From: an uncultured Lactobacillus sp.
GTDB lineage: Bacteria > Bacillota > Bacilli > Lactobacillales > Lactobacillaceae
DNA: 59,408 nucleotides
NCBI RefSeq assembly: GCF_947367125.1
Contig: NZ_CANBCQ010000008.1
Location: 1-59,408 of the forward strand
Direction: 5' to 3'
Part shown: positions 16,407 to 25,500 of the stretch, one piece after another
How the letters are laid out: the number at the start of each line of letters is the position of its first letter
How positions within the stretch are numbered: position 1 is the stretch's first letter
The notes under the pieces: generated by a model
Seen by the model: the letters and a program-made list of their open reading frames with translations, nothing else
The model's database searches: none
What the model was told of the DNA's origin: nothing
Position numbers and translations under genes: made by a program

Positions 16407-17585
16407 ATGAAAAAAGTTTTGGCAATAAATTCTGGTAGTTCATCATTTAAATATAAGCTTTTTTCATTTCCAGACGAAAAAGTTATTGCTTCAGGGATGG
16501 CTGATCGTGTAGGAATGGACAATGCTGTTTTTAAAATAAAGTTGAACGATGGCAAAGAATATATTAAAAATACTTCAATTCCAGACCAAGAAGCAGCTGT
16601 AAGCTTGTTAATTGAAGATTTAAAGAAGTTTCATGTTTTAAAGAACTTAGACGAATTATTTGGAGTTGGACATCGAGTGGTTAACGGGGGCGAAGTCTTT
16701 AAAGATTCCGTCTTAATTGATAAGCAAAAGCTGCAACAAATTTTTGATTTAGGTGAATTAGCCCCTTTGCATAATGTGCCAGAAGCAATGGGGATTAAGG
16801 CTTTTATGAAGATTGTTCCAGATGTGCCACAAGTGGCAGTATTTGATACGTCATATCACACTAGTCTTGATCAAGTTAATTATCTTTATCCAATTCCATA
16901 TAAGTATTATGAAAAATATGGTATTCGTAAGTATGGTGCTCACGGCATTTCTGTTAGCTATGTTGCTCCAAGAGCAGCGCGCATGATGGGCAAGAATCCA
17001 TATACAGTAAAATTGATTGTTTGTCACTTAGGTTCTGGTGCTTCAGTTACTGCGGTTAAAAATGGCAAGTCACTTGATACTTCAATGGGCTTTAGTCCTG
17101 TGACTGGGGTAGCAATGGGAACACGTAGCGGCGACTTTGATCCATCAGCCCTTGAATATATTATGCAAAAGACCGGCATGACGATTGAAGAAGCCGTGGA
17201 TATGTTAAACCACAAGTCGGGGATGCTCGGTGTATCAGGCGTTTCCTCTGATATGCGGGATCTGTTAGCAAGTAAAAATAAGCATGCACGGCTGGCAAGA
17301 AAGATTTTTGTTAACCGCGTTGTCCGTTATGTTGGTGCATATGCGGCAGAACTTGACGGTATCGATGGTATTGTCTTTACTGCTGGCATTGGTGAACATG
17401 ATCCAGGCGTTCGGGCCGGCGTAATGTCATCATTGCGTTACTTAGGCTTGGAGCCTGATTATAAGGCCAATGATACTGATGGTGAAAAGTTTATTTCTAA
17501 GCCAGATTCTAAGGTAAAGGCCATGATTGTGCCAACCAACGAAGAATTGATGATTGCCCGTGAGGTTGTAAGGTTAGCAAAGTAG
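16407..17585 (+). CDS. ackA: Acetate kinase
   Basis: A 392-residue enzyme interconverting acetyl phosphate + ADP with acetate + ATP. The N-terminal phosphate loop is LAINSGSSSFKYKLF. GHRVVNGGE, FDTSYHTSL, the HLGSGAS motif and TAGIGEHDPGVR are all present, so it looks complete. A cre site overlaps its predicted promoter. The stop codon at 17583-17585 directly abuts the ATG of the PAS gene. From memory, ackA borders the maltose cluster in L. acidophilus. Here 8.6 kb of other genes lie between them. Confidence 0.95.
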   Translation: MKKVLAINSGSSSFKYKLFSFPDEKVIASGMADRVGMDNAVFKIKLNDGKEYIKNTSIPDQEAAVSLLIEDLKKFHVLKNLDELFGVGHRVVNGGEVFKDSVLIDKQKLQQIFDLGELAPLHNVPEAMGIKAFMKIVPDVPQVAVFDTSYHTSLDQVNYLYPIPYKYYEKYGIRKYGAHGISVSYVAPRAARMMGKNPYTVKLIVCHLGSGASVTAVKNGKSLDTSMGFSPVTGVAMGTRSGDFDPSALEYIMQKTGMTIEEAVDMLNHKSGMLGVSGVSSDMRDLLASKNKHARLARKIFVNRVVRYVGAYAAELDGIDGIVFTAGIGEHDPGVRAGVMSSLRYLGLEPDYKANDTDGEKFISKPDSKVKAMIVPTNEELMIAREVVRLAK

Positions 17586-18014
17586 ATGACAGATAATATT
17601 AAATTAGTAGGTGGCAGTTTAAGCGTTGAGCAGTTAAATGCTATTTTTGAGACTATTCCCCAAGAAATGGATGTCTTAGATGAAAATGACGTGGTTGTTT
17701 GGTCATCGATGAATAAACATCGTTTGTTTAAGCGGACAGAAAAAGATATTGGTAAAACCGTCTTTGAAGTTCATCCCGGCCACAGTCAGGGTCATGTTAA
17801 AGCTGTTTTGCAACAGATGCATGATGGCAAGCGCGGTCAATTGTCGATTATGATTCATAAAAACGGTATTCCGGTGAATATTGCCTTTTATAGTTTGCAT
17901 AATGATCAGGGAAAATATCTTGGTTGTATTGAAGTAACGCAGCCGGTGGCTGATCTGCAGGAAAAAGGCAGCAAGTGGCGGAATATTTGGAACATGATCT
18001 TTAAGAAAAAATAA
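17586..18014 (+). CDS. PAS-domain protein coupled to ackA
   Basis: A 142-residue cytoplasmic protein that is essentially one PAS domain of the type found in the C-terminal half of DUF438 proteins. Landmarks are FETIPQEMDVLDENDVVVWS, then GKTVFEVHPGHSQGHV and a final PAS strand, with a basic tail ending FKKK. Such domains bind heme, flavin or small ligands. No output domain is attached. It starts immediately after the ackA stop codon, so it is translationally coupled to it and may sense a metabolic or redox signal. Its ligand is unknown. Confidence 0.8.
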   Translation: MTDNIKLVGGSLSVEQLNAIFETIPQEMDVLDENDVVVWSSMNKHRLFKRTEKDIGKTVFEVHPGHSQGHVKAVLQQMHDGKRGQLSIMIHKNGIPVNIAFYSLHNDQGKYLGCIEVTQPVADLQEKGSKWRNIWNMIFKKK

Positions 18015-18020
18015 GCAAAC

Positions 18021-18060
18021 GAAAAGGCGCAACTCAGTGTGAGTTGTGCCTTTTTTGATA
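18021..18060 (+). terminator. Terminator after ackA-PAS operon; near-copy at 26528
   Basis: GGCGCAACTC and GAGTTGTGCC pair around AGTGT, followed by TTTTTT. Apart from the loop and one or two bases, the 40-base segment equals the one at 26528-26567, so the regulator-adhesin module is flanked by direct repeats. Confidence 0.85.
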
Positions 18061-18065
18061 TAGCT

Positions 18066-18704
18066 TTACTTTTTCCGCTTAAGACTCAAAAGCAGGTCAA
18101 CCGGAGATTCAACTTGTACGCGACCTAAAATTTTGCGGACTTGATAAGGCGTAAGATTATTTTTATTTTGCAGCCAAGTGATAATCGTCTCAAGCACAGC
18201 GCCAGTGTAAACATTATACACAATTTGAACCGGAATATCACCATCTGTACCAACATCAATAAAATTATTTTGGTTAAGAAAATCAATTCTTCGTTTGACT
18301 TCCATGCTGACAAGTTGCCAAACCCGGGTTAAAAAATTAATGTCGCCATTGGTAGATAAGAGGATATTTAATACATCCTTGTTGGTTGTACAGAAATCAA
18401 TAATATGCTTGAATTCCTTTTCCGCTAGTTCGACGTTTGCTTGATCAGTTAGGCGGGCATTGACTTCAGTTACGTATTGGTAATCCAGATCATTTGCCTT
18501 TTTGATGCCTTTAAGGAGCACAGCTTCAATTTCTTGTAAAATAATATTTTTATCAGAATAGTAATGATAATAAGTTCGCGGACTAATCTGAGCTTTGCTG
18601 ATAATATCTTTGTTTAAAATCGTGTCATAGCCTTTTTCTTTCATACAAGATAAAAGGCCCATTTTAATCCGATTTTTGGTAGCAATACTTCTAATATCTG
18701 TCAT
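18066..18704 (-). CDS. TetR-like transcriptional regulator A
   Basis: A 212-residue protein. The helix-turn-helix at residues 30-55 reads ILNKDIISKAQISPRTYYHY, followed by a helical ligand-binding domain typical of TetR. Its N-terminal domain resembles that of the neighbouring regulator B (NNDIINQAGISPRTFYRY), so they are probably old duplicates. Only four bases separate B's stop from A's ATG at 18704, and A has only a weak ribosome binding site of its own, so translation is likely coupled. Divergent from the giant adhesin gene, which the pair may control. Ligand unknown. Confidence 0.75.
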   Translation of the reverse strand: MTDIRSIATKNRIKMGLLSCMKEKGYDTILNKDIISKAQISPRTYYHYYSDKNIILQEIEAVLLKGIKKANDLDYQYVTEVNARLTDQANVELAEKEFKHIIDFCTTNKDVLNILLSTNGDINFLTRVWQLVSMEVKRRIDFLNQNNFIDVGTDGDIPVQIVYNVYTGAVLETIITWLQNKNNLTPYQVRKILGRVQVESPVDLLLSLKRKK

Positions 18705-18708
18705 AAAA

Positions 18709-19287
18709 TTAATCTTCTTTTTCTATAATTAGGGCATCTTTTTGTAAAATTTTTTCTGCATCTTGGATTGAGACTGTATCAGTGTAATTAAGCCAATTGA
18801 TGATAAATATTAGCTTGCTATCAATAAAAGCATTAAAAATTAAAGTATTTTTTGAGCTTTTGAGGTAATCCTGGAATGCACCTTGACTAAGTGTTTCTTT
18901 TAAGTTAGCACTAATGGTTTTTCTTAAGCTGTACCCAAAACTAATTTCGCCGTTGGGAGAAAGTAAGGCGGCAATTAATTTTTTATTGGCATAAATATAA
19001 TGCAACACAACGATCAGCAGCTTGCTAGTAACATTGTTTAAATTATCGACATTTTCTAAATGACTGCAAGCAGTTTTTAATTGAGCAGATAATTCTTCAT
19101 TAAGACTTTGAATAATAGTATTTAACAAGTCATTTTTGTCTTTATAGTAACGGTAAAAAGTACGGGGACTGATCCCAGCTTGATTAATGATATCGTTATT
19201 AGTAATTAGCCGAAATGGCTTTTCCTGTATATTGATAAGTAAACTTTCTTTAATTTGGTCAGTTGTGTTCAGTATACGTAAATCCAC
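18709..19287 (-). CDS. TetR-like transcriptional regulator B
   Basis: A TetR-type regulator of about 192 residues with helix-turn-helix NNDIINQAGISPRTFYRYYK and a helical C-terminal domain ending in acidic KED. GTG 19287 is preferred because AGGAAG lies 9 bases upstream; the earlier in-frame GTG 19296 touches that site. It is first in the two-regulator operon. Two short palindromes upstream of its start (19301-19312 and 19329-19340) are plausible operators. Function is inferred from position beside the adhesin gene. Confidence 0.7.
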   Translation of the reverse strand: MDLRILNTTDQIKESLLINIQEKPFRLITNNDIINQAGISPRTFYRYYKDKNDLLNTIIQSLNEELSAQLKTACSHLENVDNLNNVTSKLLIVVLHYIYANKKLIAALLSPNGEISFGYSLRKTISANLKETLSQGAFQDYLKSSKNTLIFNAFIDSKLIFIINWLNYTDTVSIQDAEKILQKDALIIEKED

Positions 19288-19300
19288 GTTGCTCACTTCC

Positions 19301-19340
19301 TATAGCACTATAAATTTATTATAAAGATAATAGCGCTATT
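19301..19340. promoter_or_regulatory. Two operator-like palindromes upstream of the TetR pair
   Basis: TATAGCACTATA (19301-19312, one central mismatch pair) and AATAGCGCTATT (19329-19340, perfect) are 28 bases apart and share a TAG-N2-CTA core. They lie where the regulator operon promoter should be, fitting autoregulation by TetR-type dimers. Confidence 0.5.
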
Positions 19341-19463
19341 TTGGTTAGTTAATTCAAAAAAATACCTCTTTAAGAGAAAATACACTTTATATGCAAGAAG
19401 TATATTAAAAAATACTTTCAGTATACTAGTACATATATTAGCTCAATTATAAGCAAGATATTG

Positions 19464-19475
19464 AGTAGTACTACT
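19464..19475. promoter_or_regulatory. Palindrome in the adhesin promoter region
   Basis: AGTAGTACTACT is a perfect 12-base palindrome overlapping a TTGAGT box about 120 bases before the adhesin ATG. It could be a regulator site. Its sequence differs from the palindromes near the TetR gene, so a shared regulator is not implied. Confidence 0.35.
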
Positions 19476-19583
19476 TATTAATAAAATAAATAGCTACAAT
19501 ACTACATGTGAGGCTAAAACACCCGTTATTTTTTATTAATTCATTAGTAACTGATGTTGATGGAATTAAGAAGGAGTAATTTT

Positions 19584-22500
19584 ATGTTATCAAAAAATAA
19601 TTATCAAGAGCGCTTACGCAAAATGGAGCCCAAAAAAGAGCGGTTCTCCATTCGTAAGTTTACAGTCGGAGCCGCATCTGTTTTAATCGGTTTCACTATT
19701 TTTGGAATGAACAATGGCCAAAGCGTTAAGGCTGATGAGGTTCAACCTAATAAGGCCGTTGAAGTAAATAAGCCTGAGACAGATAGTACTGCTTCTGATC
19801 ATACGTCTGAAGTAAAAGGTAATCCTAATTCAAAGTCAGGTACTGATCAACAAGGGGAAAAGGGAAAAGCAACTAGATCTGAAAGTTCCACCAATACAAA
19901 TCCAGTTGCTCAGAAGTCAAAAGATGCTACAAATACAGAAAATCAAACTCAAGGAGTAGATCCTGCAAAAAGGGTAGCCGACAAGAATTTAACACCATCT
20001 CAAAATAATGGCAAGGTTGATGGTTCAAAGTCTGCAATTGAAACCAATGAGATTAATCTTAAGGGAAATACTTTAGAACAAACTACAGCTGGATCTAATG
20101 AAGTAGCCAAAGAACTTGTTGCTCAAGCTATGGTAAGTTTAGCTGCTCAACCAGCTGTTCAGCCACAAGAAACTACTCAACAAAACTTACGTGGTACCCA
20201 AACTGAAGAAGTAAGAGACTGGCAAAGCTTGGTTAATGCCTTAAATAATGCTAATGCCGGTACTATTAAATTAACCGGCGATATCACTGTTGCTAATAAA
20301 GGTACTAATGTCAATGGAATTAAGCGCCCAAACCCAGTTGTTAATGGCGGTAAGATGAACTTAACTGGTGAAAACATCTCCGGTGGCTTGATTATTGATG
20401 GTCAAGGTCACTCCATTAACTTTGGTGCAAATTATCTTAGTTTTGATACTGATAACCAAAAAGAGAGTGATCCATGGGATATTACCTTTAAGAACATGGC
20501 TATTAATGCCGATGGGTATGATAATTCATGGACCGCTCTTGGTGGCGCATTTAGTCCAATCTATATGGGCGGAGATGATATTGATACTAAGCTTTTAGCT
20601 AAGAACAAGGTTACCTTTGAAAATGTGAAGGCTGATGTTAAAAATGGTGCCTTTTATAACACTACTATGGCTCAACAAGTTACTGATAATCCATACACTA
20701 CAGTAACTTTCAAAGGTAACAATAATATTACGTGTGAAGCAGTAAACGTAAAAGGTAACCAACTTTCTAATTATTCAAGTGCTGTTTCAGCTTCCCACAT
20801 TATTTTTGCGGATGGCACTAATACTGTCTTTAATGTAAGCAGTGCGAAAACCAACAATGATCAAAATCCTGGTGGAAACATCTTGCGTGCTAAGGTTGAA
20901 GATGAGAAAAACGATACAGCTCCAGCAATCGATGTACAACAAGGTGCTACTGTTACCTTAAATGGTAAGTCTACCGATGTTAAAGGTATGCTTGTAAATA
21001 GTGCTATTACTGGTACGGTTCAAGTCGATGGTAATTTAAATGCTAATATGGCAGATGGTCATTCAATAGCTATTTGGGCTGGTAATTTAAACATTGGTAA
21101 GACTGGTGTTGTTAATATTGATACCAAGCAAAGTAATGATGGTACCGGTGCTAACGGTGTAACTAATTACAATGGTTATCACTATGCTCCAATTTCATTA
21201 GGTGTTGGTTTTGCCTTTAATGTTACTAATGCTAATTCAAACGTTTTAGATAATGCAGGTACATTAGTAATTAAACGTACTGGTGACAATAAGTCTACCT
21301 CACCATTGATTTCATTTGGTTCTGGTAATGGTACTGGATCTATCTTTACTGTGAATGTACAAAATGGTGCTACCTTGGATCTTCAAGATTCAGCTCAATC
21401 TTCAATCGCCGGTGCAACTACTAATACCCCTAACATCGGTTTAATTACAATGTGGGGAAGTGGAAATGGTAGCGCAACTAGTTCTGATACTATTAACATT
21501 ACTAATCCAGCATATGTAAACTTCCAACGGACAGGAAAGCAAACTGGTACGTTACTTCGTCTTGAAAACCAAGTAAACCATGTAAACATTCAAAGTAATG
21601 GTGCCAATAATCCATTGCCTCTTGCTCAATGGGATGAAGGTAACTATAATAACCCATCATATTACTGGTATATTAACAACCTCACAACTCAAAACAACTG
21701 GGGTAACAACTCAATCAGTGGTTTTGCTGGTGAAGGTCAAACTGTTGGTGCAAATAAGGCTGGTGAAGCTAAATTCCTTCACTCCAACGGTACTGTTACC
21801 ATGGGTGGTAGCCAAGCAGGATTGAACCAATATCAATACACTGACGGTACAATTACTCAAGGCCAACCAAATCCTGGTGTAGATTATGAAACGCCATACT
21901 TAAATAAATTCTTAAATAATTTTAATTGGTGGACTCCACAACGAGTTGCTATGGGTACTAACTTGGCAGATGTTGCTAAGCCAACTGATGCACAAAAGTA
22001 TCAACCACAAACCCAAGTTATTACTGGCTATACCGACCAAACCTTGAATGACTTAACTGCTGCAAATGGTATTAGTGGTTATGTTGATGAAAATGGTCAA
22101 CCAGCTACCTTAACTGGCACTACTGTTGCTTGGTACAATCCTGCTACTGATGCAGATGCTTGGAAAGACGCAATGGGCGATCAACCTGCTCCAACTAACC
22201 CAACTGGAAAGTTAAAAGTTACGGATGGTTCTGCATGGGCTAAGGTAACTTATCAAGATGGTACTGTTGATTTTGCTAATATTCCATTAGATATTAAGAG
22301 CCAAGCTGAAGAATATAATCCACTTGGTCAAAATGTAAATACTATTGTTGGAAGCGAACCATCAGCCAAAGACGGTATTTCTAATACCAGTGATTTGCCA
22401 ACAAGTGCTCAATACAGTTGGTCAACTACTCCAGATGTTTCTAAGGCTGGTATTGTTCCATCAATTGTTAATGTAACTTATGATGATGGCTCAATGGACG

Positions 22501-25500
22501 AAGTTCCAGTGAACGTTATTGTTAAAGACAGTAAAGGTAATATTCCTGACAAAGCTGGCGATGCTGCTGAAAATGACCCTCAAGGTAAAGACGTTTCAAC
22601 AGTTATTGGCGAACTTCCAGATCCAAATACTGCTGTTGACTGGCCAAAGGCCCCAGTAAATACTGATGGTAATCCTATTGATCCAACACAAATTAAATAT
22701 GGCTGGTCAACTACACCAGACATCTGGACTCAAGGCAATCACCCAGGCGTTGTTAAAGTAACTTACCCAGATAACACCACTGACTTAGTTCCAACTACGG
22801 TTATCGTAACCAACTCTCCAACTGGTCAATCAACTTCAATTAAGCAAGGCGGAGACGTTCCAGATCCATCAACAGTTATTGATTGGACTAACAATGGTAA
22901 AGTTCCAGATGGTACTAAGCCAACTGATCCAAAGGTAACTTATACTTGGGTAGACAAGCCAACAACTACTAATCCAGGTCAGCAAACTGGCACAGTTAAG
23001 ATTACTTACCCTAACGGTGAATCAACTGTTGTTAGAGTTCCAGTTACTGTAACCCCAACTAGCAGTACATATAATCCATATGCTCAACACTTAGTTTTGC
23101 CATATAGCCCAACAGGTGATGGTGTTCCAGAAGCAGGTTCAGTAATTGAATTGCCAAACGGTGAAACTGCTCCAGCAGGTGTGCAATATACTTGGGAAAC
23201 TAAACCTGATACAACTAAGCCAGGGATGCAAACAGATAATATTACTGCAACTTGGACTGCTGATGGTAAGCCTAATACCAAGTACATCCCTGTAACAGTT
23301 ACTGTTGGTCCAATGGCTGATTACTATAATCCAAAGGCAAATGACTTAACTGTTCCTTACAATGCAGATATGAATAAATATCCTGCAAAGAACCAAATTA
23401 CTGATCTTCCAGCAGACTTAAAGACTGATGATGTTTGGGCACCAATGCCTGTAACTTCAGTTCCAGGCACCCAACCAACTATGATCAAAGTAACTTACAG
23501 TGATGGTTCATTTGACTACGTTCCACTTAATGTAACTGTGGAAAATACCGCATATACACCAAGTTACAATCCTGTAAGTGTCAAGCCGGGCCAACAAGTA
23601 ACTGATAATATTGTTATTCCAGATGGTCAAAAGACACCATCAGGCACTAAGTTTACAGCTGGTGAAACTACACCAAATTGGGCAACAGTTGATCCAACTA
23701 CTGGTACGATTACTTTGAAGCCAGGGCAAGACGCAACACCAGGGTTCTACAAGATTCCAGTTACAGTTAGTGTTCCAGGTAAGGATACACAAACGGTTAC
23801 TGCTCCAGTTATGATAACTGGTAATGATCCAGAGCATCATACCTACTATGGCAATCAAAGTATGACGAGCTTCATCACACCAACTATTTCAGTTCACAGA
23901 ACCACTGATAGTCATGAACTTGATCCTAATATCGCTAAGATTCAACAAATTGTCTACAGAACTGACTGGGATGGTAAGGGTAGTGCAGCAAGTGACTACA
24001 AGACAGTTACTACTTATAACTTACAAGGTGATAAGTATGTGAATGCCCAAGATCCGTCAGATAGCTTTGATGCAAATGTTATTAAGTATAGCTGGGTCAG
24101 AGCGGGTAATGGTATCTTAACTCCAAATAGCAATTGGGATATTGCAAATGGTACCGGTGATATTCTCTATGATCCAGCAAATCCTAACTCTAAGGAACAA
24201 ACTTCATCTGGTGAAAGCCTACCAGGTAACTCTAAGTGGCGTGTAAACTATAGCTTTGATGACAGTGATTTATTCGGCTACATTGGTTTATCTACTCAAG
24301 ACAGTTGGATGAACACTTACTTCAACTTCTATGGTTCAACTACTAATCAGCCATTAACTTTCAAGCAAAATCAAAATATTTCTAACTTAAGTCAAGATCA
24401 ATTTAAGACTTTGATTAATGTTAATAGTCTTGAAAATGGCTGGGGTGGCACTAATTCATCTGATTCAGCACAAGCCAATGATTCTGCCAAGACATTCACT
24501 ATGACCTGGGCTGAAAATGGCCAGCCTTCAACTAAGAATATTGCAAATGGCGTTAAGGGTACTGTAAGAATTAACTTTAGTGATGGTACTTATCTTGATG
24601 TTCCTGCAACAATTAATGTTGAAGCTGCAACTCCAACACCTGAAAACTTTACTCAAAGCATTGTTTATAAGGATGCGAAAGGTAATGTGATTTTTACAGC
24701 TAAGGATGCAATTAAGGGACAATTTACTTCAACTACTCCAGCAACTGTAAGTGCAGAAGCTCAAAAGAATGCAATTGATAGTAATGTTCCAGAAAAATGG
24801 GTAATTTCAAAGAGTTACACTTATCCATCAGCTGAAACAGTTAACACTACTGCTCCAAGTGCAATTGAAGTTCTTGTTGAACATGGTACTAAGGACATCA
24901 CTCCAACCACTCCAGGCGTAGATCCAACTGATCCTAAGTACAAGGACATGTTCAAGACAGTAACTCGTGATATTTACCAAACTAAACCGGGTGAAAAACA
25001 AACATTAATTGATACCCAATCAGTAGATTTCGGTAGAAACGGTGTTGAAGACTTAGTAACTGGTGAAGTAACTGGCACAGGCAGCTGGAAAGTTGGTAAG
25101 ATCAGTGATAACAAGTTTACTTTAGGTGGCAGTGCTGAATTTGCTGAAGAAAATGCTCCACAAATTAGTGGTTACGATTCATACGTAGATGGCACTAAGT
25201 CTACTAAAGTTTCAAGTGCTTCTGCTCTTGAAAATGGTCAGCCTGAAAATGGTCAACCTGTTTACATTACTTACCTCAAGGCTGGTAATACTACACCGGC
25301 TCCTTACGATCCATCTAACAAGGATATGAACAAGGAAGTAACTCGTACAATCAACGTTTACAAGCCAGGTTCATCTAAGGCAGAAACTATTATTCAAACT
25401 GTTCACTTTGTTCGTGGCGGTGAAGGCCAAAATGCTGGTACTGAAGATGCTGAAGGTAACATTGCTTGGACTCCTTGGACTGTTGCAACCAAAGATGGTA

